Shown: positions 16,459-24,741, counted from the first letter of the stretch. The stretch: 42,691 bases of DNA from Lachnospiraceae bacterium (GCA_900767585.1 CAAFZP010000049.1:1-42691); one strand, 5' to 3'. Numbers and translations: made by a program. Notes: generated from the sequence alone by a model not told the origin.

Positions 16459-17379
16459 TTATTTCCACTCGATTGTAATATCTTCCATCACAGGCTTTGA
16501 GAAGTCGTAATCCCAGCTTCCGCCTGCCTCCGGCATAAGAGATGGTTCCTGTGCACAGGCGCCCGCCTTCACGGTCTGGGTTCCGAACACCGTGCCGTTA
16601 TACATAAAGGTTACCGTATATTCGCTCTTCTGATTCGTTGTTTCGGTTGTTTCTTCTTTCAACCCCAGTTCTTCCTTTAATTCTTCGATTAACGGGCCAA
16701 ACCGCTCACTGACTGCCTGCGGTAACTTAGAAAAATCAATCGGTTCCACATCTCCCATATAATCCGTGTTCTTATCATCCTGATAGATGATCACCTCGTA
16801 TCCATGTTCAATCAGCACTTCCTGTTCGCTGACCGAACCATCCGCATATACAAGCCGGGAAGCCACTTTCCCTTCCAACGTAGAAACCTTTGTATAGCAG
16901 ACACCCGCTTCGTCATACGTCACTTCTACCCGGAATACGGTTCCGCGCACCGCCATCGTCGCATTCGGTGTATTCACCTCGTACGAAGATTCTGTACTAA
17001 GCTTATTCTGGATTTCATTCGTGATTGCTCCCTTCGTAAGTTCGATGGTTGTCTTACTGTTTTCATTCGTTCCTTGTGCAATCAGCTTAAATTCCGTATT
17101 TTCTTCCACATATACGTACTTATCTTCATCCAGCTTGAGTGTCATGCTCCCGGCATCCACACGTACGGTGTCGCCCGATTTCAGAAGCATGTTTGCATAT
17201 GGTTCGAGATCATCCACGCCATCCCGCTGTACAAATGCGGCACCTTCGACCTCATAAATCTTAATCACACGATAAGAATCTTTCTTCTTTGTAATCAGCA
17301 ATATAATGGTAACAGCCGCTGCGATCACCAGGATTGCAACAGCAATTATAAGCCAACGTCTGCTTTTCTTTTTCTCCAT
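16459..17379 (-). CDS. Membrane-anchored FecR-domain protein
   Basis: A 306-residue protein with a basic cytoplasmic start (MEKKKSRRW), one membrane helix (about 10-30) and an extracellular part. A FecR domain spans about residues 45-215, with ANMLLKSGDTVRVDAGSMTLKL and the hallmark NTPNATMAVRGTVFRVEV. The last 50 residues (YTVTFMYNGTVFGTQTVKAG, ending DITIEWK) resemble a Listeria-Bacteroides (flg_new) beta repeat. In some bacteria FecR proteins sit beside CHASE2 cyclases, probably as partners outside the membrane. First gene of the eight-gene operon, 16 bases before the phosphatase. The start at 17377-17379 has GGAG 6 bases upstream; two in-frame ATGs further up lack a site. Confidence 0.87.
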   Translation of the reverse strand: MEKKKSRRWLIIAVAILVIAAAVTIILLITKKKDSYRVIKIYEVEGAAFVQRDGVDDLEPYANMLLKSGDTVRVDAGSMTLKLDEDKYVYVEENTEFKLIAQGTNENSKTTIELTKGAITNEIQNKLSTESSYEVNTPNATMAVRGTVFRVEVTYDEAGVCYTKVSTLEGKVASRLVYADGSVSEQEVLIEHGYEVIIYQDDKNTDYMGDVEPIDFSKLPQAVSERFGPLIEELKEELGLKEETTETTNQKSEYTVTFMYNGTVFGTQTVKAGACAQEPSLMPEAGGSWDYDFSKPVMEDITIEWK

Positions 17380-17436
17380 CCTCTTCTCCCACATTCTACT
17401 TAAAATAAGTGAAAAAAACATAAATTTACTGATAAA

Positions 17437-17465
17437 ATTTTAACAAAACACCAAATATATGTCAA
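17437..17465 (-). promoter_or_regulatory. Promoter of the cAMP/partner-switch operon
   Basis: On the minus strand TTGACA (17460-17465) and TAAAAT (17437-17442) are exactly 17 bases apart. Transcription would begin near 17430, about 50 bases before fecR. It is a housekeeping-type promoter, so the operon itself need not depend on the sigma factor its switch might control. Confidence 0.7.
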
Positions 17466-17490
17466 TTGCAACTCATCTTTATTTATATTT

Positions 17491-17511
17491 TTAATTGATT
17501 TTATCAATTAA
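17491..17511. promoter_or_regulatory. Inverted repeat between divergent promoters
   Basis: TTAATTGAT (17491-17499) and ATCAATTAA (17503-17511) form a perfect 9-bp dyad with a 3-base centre. It lies between the operon promoter (17437-17465) and the glycosyltransferase promoter (17543-17571), a suitable place for a shared regulator. Two copies of AACTCAT (17470-17476 and 17512-17518) flank it. In AT-rich DNA such a dyad can arise by chance. Confidence 0.4.
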
Positions 17512-17542
17512 AACTCATTTTTAATGCTCTTTATTATGCTGT

Positions 17543-17571
17543 TTGACTTTTCTGATTGTATATGATAATTT
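17543..17571 (+). promoter_or_regulatory. Promoter of the glycosyltransferase gene
   Basis: TTGACT (17543-17548) and TAATTT (17566-17571) are 17 bases apart, 33 bases before the ATG at 17605. Confidence 0.5.
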
Positions 17572-17604
17572 TTGCTCATAGAATACGAAAAATATGGAGA
17601 AACG

Positions 17605-18315
17605 ATGAATCAAATATCTAATTTCAATCCGGAATTCACAATTTTAATGCCCTGCTTAAATGAGCGTCGGACACTGCCTCTATGCATACGGGAAATCCAG
17701 ACGTTTCTTTCGGATGCAGATCTATCTGCAGAAATCCTGGTTGCAGATAACGGAAGCACGGATGGCTCTCCGGCAATTGCAAGAAAAATGGGAGCCCGTG
17801 TTATTTCTGTTGCCAGACAAGGTTATGGGAACGTCCTGACAGGAGGGATCAACGCTGCGAGAGGCAGATACATTATCATGGGCGATTGCGATTACAGCTA
17901 TGATTTTTCGGGTCTGCAGCCGTTCGTAGATGCCCTCCGGGAAGGATACGATTTCGTCGTCGGCAACCGTTTTTCCGGAACAACGGAGAAGCATGCCATG
18001 CCTTTTTTGCATCGATATCTGGGGATTCCTGTGCTCTCTTATCTGGGCAGGAAACGATTTCACACATTTATTTACGACTTTCATTGTGGATTACGCGGTT
18101 TTTCCGCAAATGCTATCCGTAGTCTGCATCTGCAATGTACCGGGATGGAATTTGCGACGGAAATGATCGCCGGTTTTGCAAATGGGAATCACAAAATCAA
18201 AGAACTTCCAATCAACTTTCGCTGTGACAAAAGAAAAGGCGCCTCACACCTTAGGACATTCTCCGATGGCGTTCGACACCTTTACTTCATTGTCTGCAAA
18301 AAACCGTTAAAATAA
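17605..18315 (+). CDS. Family 2 glycosyltransferase, dolichol-phosphate-mannosyltransferase-like
   Basis: A 236-residue soluble GT-A enzyme. It starts FTILMPCLNERRTLPLCI, followed by the nucleotide-binding DNGSTDGS and the metal-binding GDCDYSYDF (DxD-type), then VVGNRFSG and DFHCGLRGFSANAI, as in polyprenyl-phosphate sugar transferases. It lacks the C-terminal membrane helices of some relatives. It probably moves a sugar from a nucleotide donor to a lipid carrier or cell-wall acceptor. The start at 17605 has GGAG 5 bases upstream; a TTG frame from 17572 overlaps the -10 and is rejected. It is monocistronic, divergent from the signalling operon and convergent with the large exported protein, 17 bases apart. 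Confidence 0.88.
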   Translation: MNQISNFNPEFTILMPCLNERRTLPLCIREIQTFLSDADLSAEILVADNGSTDGSPAIARKMGARVISVARQGYGNVLTGGINAARGRYIIMGDCDYSYDFSGLQPFVDALREGYDFVVGNRFSGTTEKHAMPFLHRYLGIPVLSYLGRKRFHTFIYDFHCGLRGFSANAIRSLHLQCTGMEFATEMIAGFANGNHKIKELPINFRCDKRKGASHLRTFSDGVRHLYFIVCKKPLK

Positions 18316-18332
18316 TTTTTCGCTGATTATTC

Positions 18333-21300
18333 TTATTGCTTTCCAAACGTATAGGAACCATCTTTTTTCACATAGAAGTCTGTTCCTCCGCTATAAGATG
18401 TGCTGTCTCCTGCTACTTTCCAGTTTCCGGTTCCAAGCTTATACCCATTTCCTGTTTCCAGATTAACCAGAACTCCATCTGGGATTATCCCTGTTTTCAT
18501 CCAGGTTGCAGCAACCGTTACAAGAATTGTCTTTTTGTTTCCTGCAACATCAACTGCTGTAATCTCATATTTTTTCTTTCCGTTATTGGAACCAAGCTGC
18601 AAAACCAGTTCTGTTCCATTCAGATTCTGGAATACGCCATTTACATATACCTGACTCAAATAGTCATCCTGAATCACAAGCTTCTGTGAATCTCCGTAAT
18701 ATGTTTTTCCATGTTCCAGATTTACGGTTGGCGTGCCTTGTTTGATCTTGATTGCCTCTATGGATATTGCATCTGTCATCTCTCCGGCGGCATTCTTCAG
18801 GTATATCTGTGATGCCTGCTGCGTTTTTTCTACTTGCAGCATCTGCCCATACGTGCCATTCAATGTTCTTGCAATCGTATACCCCTGTGCAGGACGGATA
18901 ATTACATCCGACGTGTAATATCCATTCTCTCCCTTTGTTCCTTCCAGCGTATATGCGAGTGCCGGTGCCGGTGCATATGAGATTTTAAATTCTGTTGCCA
19001 TAACGACTTCCTTGTATGTATCATTTCCCGGAAGCGTAACTCTCACTGTATATGTTCCGACTTTGACAGGTACCGCAGAAGTATATGCAGTATCCGGTTT
19101 TGATTTTTCCTTGTAAACTATAACTGCTTTTCCTGTATCATTTGTTTCGGAAGAAATCTGTACATACGGTGTTTTTCCATAATAAACATCGACTGCAGCT
19201 ACTTTACCGCTTCCGGTCAGTTTTTCTTTCTCCGGCTCTTTCTGTTTTTCTTCAACCATTACCTTAACTGCCGGGCTTGCCTGCTTCGTGTCTGTCTCCT
19301 TATACCGGAAGTACCAGGTGCCTTTCGCAAGCGTAATTGTTCCTCCGTCTGTAATTCCTGTCACAGCTGTCCAATCTGCCGCATCCGCATTTTGGGCATA
19401 TTCCATAGCGGTTGTCACTCCGGTTACTTTCTCGATTCCTCCGGTCAGGCCGGCTGGGGCTGTCTGTGCATCCCGCTTTACGTAGATGGTTGCTTCCACA
19501 CTGCGTCCAGCCTTATCTTTTACAATAATCTCATACGCATCCGAAGACTCTTCCAGATTCATGTTGAAGCTCTGCCCGCTTACAGACTGAGCAACTCCAT
19601 TGATTGTCACAGAGGACAGGTTCGCATCTGTAACTTCTAAATCCTTTGATTTTACTTTATACGTCTCACCGTCCGTCACATTCAATATCGGATCTGCTGT
19701 ATCGATATTGATTGCTTCAAGTACGACTGCATCCGTCTTCTCCCCAGTACTCTTTTTCATAAGGTAAATATCCGATGCTGCCATAGTTTCTTTAATAACA
19801 AGTGTATCCTGATATGTACCATCCAGAGTTTTGGATATCCGGTATCCGTCTGCCGGAGTAACTGTCACTTCAGAAGTGTAATACGCATTTTCTCCTTCTG
19901 TTCCAACCAGCGTATATGGCGGTTCCGGAGTTTCCAGATACTTGATTGAAAATGATGCAGTTGCAACTGCCTCACCATAATCATCCGTTTCCGCAAAAGT
20001 TGCCCGGACCATATAATCCCCGACTGCAGTTGGAACTATCTCACTATAAGCAGTATCTTCTTCTGATGCTTTTTTGTACTCTATTTTCGCTTCTTTACCT
20101 GTATTTGTTTCCGAAACCGCATTCGGTACCGGTTCCTTACCATAACTTACATTTTCAACTGTAACAGTTGCTTTTCCAATCCCTTTTACCTTAACTGTTT
20201 GTGCAGCACTCGGATTTGTCGTTGCGGTCTCTTTGTATCGCACATACCAGACTCCTGCTTCTAAGTCATTGATCTCACCGGGTCTGGAATCCGAGATACC
20301 CCCAATTGGATTCCACGCTTCCGCATCCGGGTCCTGACTATATTCCATTTCATTTGTAACCCCCGATATCGTTCCTACTCCACCGCTTAATCCGGTAGGA
20401 GCATCCGGCGTTGTCTTGGCTGTTGCCGCAGGGAGTGTAACAACTATATCTTGTCCATCTGATTCAATTGTGACTTTAACTATAATTGTCGTTGCATCCG
20501 ACCTTTCAACGACAGCAGTTGCCGCCGTAGGATCCGGTACACTGTCACTATAATTTTCCGGGAAATAATACCCCTTTTTTGCTTTATACGTTGCGGTCGC
20601 CGTCTCTCCACTCAGATATTTTTGACCAGAAGGAAGTGGTGTATCTTCTTCTATCGTTTGCGATGCATCATCCTGCAGCTTAATTGTAATCGTATGTCCT
20701 GCTAACTCCGCCAGCGTATTCTCGTTTCCTTCCGTTAGTAAATAAGTTTTATCTCCGTATTTGACTTTTACCTTTGAACCTGATGGTACTGTAATTTTTG
20801 TCCGGTCTGTTACAACAATTGAGTCACTCAGTTCCGAATAATCTCCGGTCAAGTTCAGATTTCCACCTACATTCATCACGCCTGTACCACTTATAGTATA
20901 AGCTCCGGTTATAGAAGTAACATTCGCAGTTCCGCCTAATACGATTGAAGGAGAGGTTCCTGCATCGGACGTAAGCGTTGTGATTGTTCCACCATTTAAA
21001 TTTAACAAAGCATCCGAATTCAGCGTAAGTGTTCCGATTGTTCCTGTATTTGTGATCGTGTTATAAGAATTTACATCATAAGTTGTTATAGTACCATAAT
21101 TTACAGTTTTTTCGCTGGAATTTCGAATCGTTTTAATCGTTGCCCCTTCCCCGTTGTTAATAGTTCCGGCATAAAGGCCATCTATCGTCTCCACGCTACC
21201 ATAATTCCTAACAATTCCTCCGGAACCTAATATGTTTCCGGATACCGTAGCAGAACTACCAATTGTTAATGTACGATCATAATTTATATAGTAATTATTA

Positions 21301-21440
21301 CTCGAATCTTCGGAAATAGTCTGATCAGTGGTCACCTGTATCTCTTCCGCAACCGCTCTTAAAGCATCCGTACCGAACAACTCCATTACCATTATTATTA
21401 CTAATATAATCGCTTTTAACGCCCGAATTCGTTTCTCCAT
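18333..21440 (-). CDS. Large exported surface protein with N-terminal repeats and a duplicated beta module
   Basis: A 1035-residue secreted protein. A signal peptide (MEKRIRALK then a hydrophobic core, likely cut after AVA before EEIQV) is followed by a Thr/Asn/Gly-rich repetitive region (about 45-210) resembling a beta-helix: runs such as VNYGTITTYDVNSYNTI and NTGTIGTLTLNSDALLNL. Two homologous modules of about 320 residues follow (about 340-658 and 659-975); compare LSGGVGTISGVTNEMEYSQ with LTGGIEKVTGVTTAMEYAQ. The C-terminus ends GGTDFYVKKDGSYTFGKQ. No LPXTG or membrane anchor is seen, so it may be released or held non-covalently. The start at 21440 has GGAGAGG 8 bases upstream; a GTG at 21458 overlaps that site. 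A palindrome overlaps its promoter. Confidence 0.82.
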   Translation of the reverse strand: MEKRIRALKAIILVIIMVMELFGTDALRAVAEEIQVTTDQTISEDSSNNYYINYDRTLTIGSSATVSGNILGSGGIVRNYGSVETIDGLYAGTINNGEGATIKTIRNSSEKTVNYGTITTYDVNSYNTITNTGTIGTLTLNSDALLNLNGGTITTLTSDAGTSPSIVLGGTANVTSITGAYTISGTGVMNVGGNLNLTGDYSELSDSIVVTDRTKITVPSGSKVKVKYGDKTYLLTEGNENTLAELAGHTITIKLQDDASQTIEEDTPLPSGQKYLSGETATATYKAKKGYYFPENYSDSVPDPTAATAVVERSDATTIIVKVTIESDGQDIVVTLPAATAKTTPDAPTGLSGGVGTISGVTNEMEYSQDPDAEAWNPIGGISDSRPGEINDLEAGVWYVRYKETATTNPSAAQTVKVKGIGKATVTVENVSYGKEPVPNAVSETNTGKEAKIEYKKASEEDTAYSEIVPTAVGDYMVRATFAETDDYGEAVATASFSIKYLETPEPPYTLVGTEGENAYYTSEVTVTPADGYRISKTLDGTYQDTLVIKETMAASDIYLMKKSTGEKTDAVVLEAINIDTADPILNVTDGETYKVKSKDLEVTDANLSSVTINGVAQSVSGQSFNMNLEESSDAYEIIVKDKAGRSVEATIYVKRDAQTAPAGLTGGIEKVTGVTTAMEYAQNADAADWTAVTGITDGGTITLAKGTWYFRYKETDTKQASPAVKVMVEEKQKEPEKEKLTGSGKVAAVDVYYGKTPYVQISSETNDTGKAVIVYKEKSKPDTAYTSAVPVKVGTYTVRVTLPGNDTYKEVVMATEFKISYAPAPALAYTLEGTKGENGYYTSDVIIRPAQGYTIARTLNGTYGQMLQVEKTQQASQIYLKNAAGEMTDAISIEAIKIKQGTPTVNLEHGKTYYGDSQKLVIQDDYLSQVYVNGVFQNLNGTELVLQLGSNNGKKKYEITAVDVAGNKKTILVTVAATWMKTGIIPDGVLVNLETGNGYKLGTGNWKVAGDSTSYSGGTDFYVKKDGSYTFGKQ

Positions 21441-21478
21441 AGATTGTACCTCTCCCACTTACAACAAACTCTAGTTAC

Positions 21479-21516
21479 TTATGGTAAATTTACCATAATC
21501 ATCAAATGTATGTCAA
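21479..21516 (-). promoter_or_regulatory. Promoter with a 20-bp palindrome over the -10 of the large exported protein
   Basis: On the minus strand TTGACA (21511-21516) and TAAATT (21487-21492) are 18 bases apart. The perfect 20-bp palindrome TTATGGTAAATTTACCATAA (21479-21498) covers the -10 and the expected start of transcription, about 40 bases before the ATG. A dimeric repressor bound there would block RNA polymerase. Confidence 0.6.
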
Positions 21517-21624
21517 ACAAATTCATTTTTAAATTGATGCATTTCATCTTGGTGTTGAATTAAATTCATTTTTTTGTGTTTAAATAGATTTTTGAATTGA
21601 AATAATACGCAGATTCTCTTACCG

Positions 21625-23601
21625 TCAGTCCTTACCGGAGCCGCCTTTTTTATCATTTATAGCTCTCATCACGATCTGCGCGTCATACTGCTTCATGGTT
21701 GGATCTAAAATCTCTTTTATTGAATTACTATGGGCGGTGCCATACACATTATCGTTGATATATCCCCCATAGCTTTCCGTGTAGTCATACACCTTGAATG
21801 TCACATCAAATGGTGTCTGCGCCCGAACAATCTCCGCCGTTGCTTCTTTGTCGTCCCTGTCCCCTGTTTCACCGGTCCTTGTCCATACACCAGTTATATA
21901 ACCGTTACACCCCGCCAATACCGGGAACTTATCATACACCTGATCCATCTTTGCAGTCTTCCCATCCAATGTAGCGGTTCCTTCCACTTCTATCTTTAAG
22001 TCATGGTCCGTCTTATTTTCCACATAGAAATATGGATCATTGGAAAATGCATTTTTGTCAAGCTCGTCAATGATATAGGAACCAATGTACGTGATCCGTA
22101 CCTGATCATTATCCACGACTACCTCGTCCCCTTCTTTTGGTTTCCGTTCATAGTTCGGAGCAATCTTGTCCTTATCCGTAAAATACACATCCTGTATTTC
22201 ATAGTCAAGCTGTTCTGCAACGCCCGCGTCATTCATCATCCACACATACAGTTCTGTCTTCGCCCATGTGAGCGAATCCCTTCCCGTGCTCCCAATCCAC
22301 CGATTGGGATTGTTCATGCATATTGTCATCTCATCGTCAGCATCCAGATACCATGTTGTCTCCGTCTCCCGGTCATCATCCATCCATTCTCCATTTGCGC
22401 TCAAGAAACGGAACTCATAAAAAATCTGCTTATGTAGATTATTTTTCACTGTGTAGCGTACAACATTGCTCTCCGTGTTCCAGAGATCTTCTTTGATCGG
22501 ATATTCGACTTCTTCCTGATTCGGAATATAGCCCTGCTCATACACGCGGTCGATCGTGAGTGTCATATACTCATTGTCACATATAACGATGTCATAGTCC
22601 TTGTAATGTTTCCCGGTATCCGGCTTGTTATGCAACGCGACACCTGCCGCGACTCCACCGGCCACCACTGCCGTTGCCGCAACACCCGCAACGATCTTCG
22701 CCTTGAGTGTTTGGAAGAGTCCTTTGATCCCTGCCTTGCCTACCGCCTTTCCGGCTGCGGCACCTGCTGCTTTCGTGCCCGCAACTGCTGCTCCTGTACC
22801 AGTGGCAGTTCCCGTAGCCGCTCCCACTGCACCACCTGCGGCAGCTCCCGCTGCGCTTCCACCGATTGCTGATGCTGTACCCGTCGATGCAACAGCACCT
22901 GCTACACCTGCCGCTGTACCCGCAAGTCCCGCTGCCCCGGTAAATATATTGGCAAGCACGTTTGGAATCACAAGCGACTGCGATTCTGCGACAAAAATTG
23001 CAGTAAGCAATGCCACACTGCCCGATGAGTACAGCTTGATGCCGCTCGTATTCTCATAATCCTGCACGCCCTGCTTGATCTTGCCTCTCGCTGCGGACAG
23101 ACGATATTTTACCGTGCCTTCCGGACACTCCATACATGCCGCGATCTCCGGCACACTCATTCCATCAAAATAATATAAGAGAATCGTCTGATACTGAATC
23201 GCCGTTAATTCTTCCTGCATGATTGTCAGGATGATATTCCGTTTCTCTGCATTTAACACATAGCTTTCCGGCAGGAAGTTATCATTTTCCTCTAACACCG
23301 GCTGGTCAATGATACTGTCATCGTCCATCAGAACCGGCATCTTCTTCGTCAGAAAATCCTTACATTTGTTGACCGCGATCCGATTTAACCATGCCGTGAT
23401 CCGCTCCGGTTCGTCCAATTGCTGCAGATGCGTAAGTGCTGTGATATACGTTTCCTGCATCATATCCAGCGTGTTCTGCTCATTTTTCAGGAAACTCAGA
23501 CAGGTATAATACACCTGCCGGTACGTCGCCTGATAGATTGCCTCAAACGCCTGCATGTCCCCGCTTATCACCCGCGCTACTAAATTCTGAATATTTTCCA
23601 T
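21625..23601 (-). CDS. ECF sigma factor fused to a membrane segment and extracellular domain
   Basis: A 658-residue protein. Residues 1-88 are sigma region 2 (MQAFEAIYQATYRQVYYTC, then ITAWLNRIAVNKCKDFL); about 130-180 are region 4 (ILLYYFDGMSVPEIAACM, then GTVKYRLSAARGKI). A long Gly/Ala/Thr-rich linker (about 215-300) and a hydrophobic segment (about 305-325, IVAGVAATAVVAGGVAAGVAL) lead to about 330 polar residues with beta-rich content and no known motif, probably outside the cell. Both sigma regions look complete, so it should direct transcription while tethered, perhaps released by proteolysis. The start at 23601 follows AAAGGA at 9 bases; the frame from 23646 lacks one. An ECF-like promoter in front suggests autoregulation. 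Confidence 0.88.
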   Translation of the reverse strand: MENIQNLVARVISGDMQAFEAIYQATYRQVYYTCLSFLKNEQNTLDMMQETYITALTHLQQLDEPERITAWLNRIAVNKCKDFLTKKMPVLMDDDSIIDQPVLEENDNFLPESYVLNAEKRNIILTIMQEELTAIQYQTILLYYFDGMSVPEIAACMECPEGTVKYRLSAARGKIKQGVQDYENTSGIKLYSSGSVALLTAIFVAESQSLVIPNVLANIFTGAAGLAGTAAGVAGAVASTGTASAIGGSAAGAAAGGAVGAATGTATGTGAAVAGTKAAGAAAGKAVGKAGIKGLFQTLKAKIVAGVAATAVVAGGVAAGVALHNKPDTGKHYKDYDIVICDNEYMTLTIDRVYEQGYIPNQEEVEYPIKEDLWNTESNVVRYTVKNNLHKQIFYEFRFLSANGEWMDDDRETETTWYLDADDEMTICMNNPNRWIGSTGRDSLTWAKTELYVWMMNDAGVAEQLDYEIQDVYFTDKDKIAPNYERKPKEGDEVVVDNDQVRITYIGSYIIDELDKNAFSNDPYFYVENKTDHDLKIEVEGTATLDGKTAKMDQVYDKFPVLAGCNGYITGVWTRTGETGDRDDKEATAEIVRAQTPFDVTFKVYDYTESYGGYINDNVYGTAHSNSIKEILDPTMKQYDAQIVMRAINDKKGGSGKD

Positions 23602-23652
23602 ATGTATGTTTCCTTTCTCGCCTATAAGTTTTGTATAGCCCTTCATTTTATA

Positions 23653-23679
23653 GACGATTTAAGTGGTGATTTGGTTTGG
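23653..23679 (-). promoter_or_regulatory. Possible ECF-type promoter of the membrane sigma-factor gene
   Basis: On the minus strand CCAAAC (23674-23679) and CGTC (23653-23656) are 17 bases apart, resembling the AAC / CGTC pattern of ECF promoters such as those of Bacillus SigM and SigV. The expected start is about 45 bases before the ATG at 23601. No good housekeeping promoter was found in the same gap. Confidence 0.4.
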
Positions 23680-23682
23680 TTT

Positions 23683-24225
23683 TCAAAATGGTCTTTTCGG
23701 ATTCGCTCCATGCTCTCCGATCAGCTTCTCCATCCAGACCATATCATACCAGCGTCCAAACTTATACCCGCACTGATAGAACTGTCCGACCATGCGATAG
23801 CCAAGATGCGCATGGAATTCCACGCTGTTGTTCGTCAGGTATTCGTCCTCCTTCGGCGCATAGGCGATACAGGCGTTCATATTCAAAAATCCCTGTTCTT
23901 TCAATGCTTCTTCCAGTGCCGCATGCAGCATTCCACCGATTCCCATATGCTTGCAGCGTTCATCTACATAGATGGATGTCTCAACTGCCCATGCATACGC
24001 TTCTCTGGCATGGAACTGCCCGGCATACGCATACCCAAGCACCTTTCCATCCTGCTTGGCAACAAGATATGGATACTTTGTTTTCGTCTGCCGGATCCGC
24101 TCGGTAAATTCTTCCAGCGTCGGTACTTCATATTCAAATGTAATGGCTGTATGTTCCACATATGGCGTATAGATGGCAAGCAGCGCAGCTGCATCTGCCT
24201 CTTTCGCTTCATGTATTTCAATCAT
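23683..24225 (-). CDS. GNAT-family N-acetyltransferase, phosphinothricin-acetyltransferase-like
   Basis: A 180-residue acetyltransferase of the PAT-like branch. It opens IEIHEAKEADAAALLAIY with TPYVEHTAITFEYEVPTLEEF, continues YLVAKQDGKVLGYAYAGQF, and has the acetyl-CoA loop CKHMGIGGMLHAALEEAL and the late NNSVEFHAHLGYRMVGQFYQ, all typical. The family acetylates amino groups of small molecules such as methionine sulfone or phosphinothricin; the real substrate is unknown. AAGGAGG lies 7 bases before the start. It precedes the ECF sigma gene on the same strand, 81 bases apart with the likely sigma promoter between, so co-transcription is optional. Confidence 0.9.
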   Translation of the reverse strand: MIEIHEAKEADAAALLAIYTPYVEHTAITFEYEVPTLEEFTERIRQTKTKYPYLVAKQDGKVLGYAYAGQFHAREAYAWAVETSIYVDERCKHMGIGGMLHAALEEALKEQGFLNMNACIAYAPKEDEYLTNNSVEFHAHLGYRMVGQFYQCGYKFGRWYDMVWMEKLIGEHGANPKRPF

Positions 24226-24290
24226 TGCTTTTCCTCCTTGTGACAGAAGCTACATTCCCGATCATTCAAGTATATAAAATAAAAGAAAAA

Positions 24291-24319
24291 TTGACAAGAC
24301 TTCCCCTCTTCATTATAAT
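24291..24319 (+). promoter_or_regulatory. Consensus promoter of blaI-blaR1
   Basis: TTGACA (24291-24296) and TATAAT (24314-24319) are both perfect and 17 bases apart. Such a strong promoter fits a gene held off by a repressor; the BlaI-type operator lies just downstream. Confidence 0.85.
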
Positions 24320-24330
24320 AATGATATTAT

Positions 24331-24340
24331 TACACTTGTA
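24331..24340 (+). promoter_or_regulatory. BlaI/MecI-type operator in front of blaI
   Basis: TACACTTGTA matches the TACA-NN-TGTA dyad known for BlaI/MecI repressors. It begins 12 bases after the -10, so it overlaps or directly follows the start of transcription, giving autorepression. Confidence 0.7.
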
Positions 24341-24358
24341 GGATTTAGGAGCTTTATC

Positions 24359-24736
24359 ATGAAAAAAATGCCACAGATTACAGAAGCAGAATACGAAGTC
24401 ATGAAAATAATATGGCATAATTATCCAATCAGCACAAACGAGATTACAGAACAGCTATTACCGACAACCAACTGGAATCCACGTACAATCCAGACCTTAA
24501 TTAAACGACTGACAGCAAAAAATATTATTACTTATGAGAAGCAGGGACGTGTCTTTGTTTATACGCCACTATTAAAGGAAGAGGACTATATCAGTCAGCA
24601 AAGCAAGTCTTTCTTGGACAAATTTTTCAACGGGAACCTTTCCTCTATGGTCTCAACCTTTTTGGATCATCGAAATTTATCAAAGGCAGAAATTGATGAA
24701 CTGAAATCGCTACTGGAACAAGAAAACAAGGAGTAA
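24359..24736 (+). CDS. blaI: BlaI/MecI-family transcriptional repressor
   Basis: A 125-residue repressor of the BlaI/MecI/CopY family. The winged helix fills residues 1-75: ITEAEYEVMKIIWHNYPIST, then NPRTIQTLIKRLTAKNIITYEKQGRVFVY. The C-terminal dimerisation helices include a KSFLDKFFNGNLSSMV segment in the region where BlaR1-linked proteolysis cuts this family. TAGGAG lies 7 bases before the ATG. It is co-transcribed with blaR1, 5 bases downstream. Its own promoter carries one TACA-NN-TGTA site, and the divergently placed lipoprotein gene 2 kb away carries two, so the likely regulon includes that lipoprotein. Confidence 0.93.
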   Translation: MKKMPQITEAEYEVMKIIWHNYPISTNEITEQLLPTTNWNPRTIQTLIKRLTAKNIITYEKQGRVFVYTPLLKEEDYISQQSKSFLDKFFNGNLSSMVSTFLDHRNLSKAEIDELKSLLEQENKE

Positions 24737-24741
24737 TCTCT

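Noticed and set aside
22625..23059. Ala/Pro-rich plus-strand frame of 144 residues
   Set aside because: It is the reverse of the Gly/Ala-rich linker of the ECF fusion gene; low-complexity GC-rich coding often opens the opposite strand.
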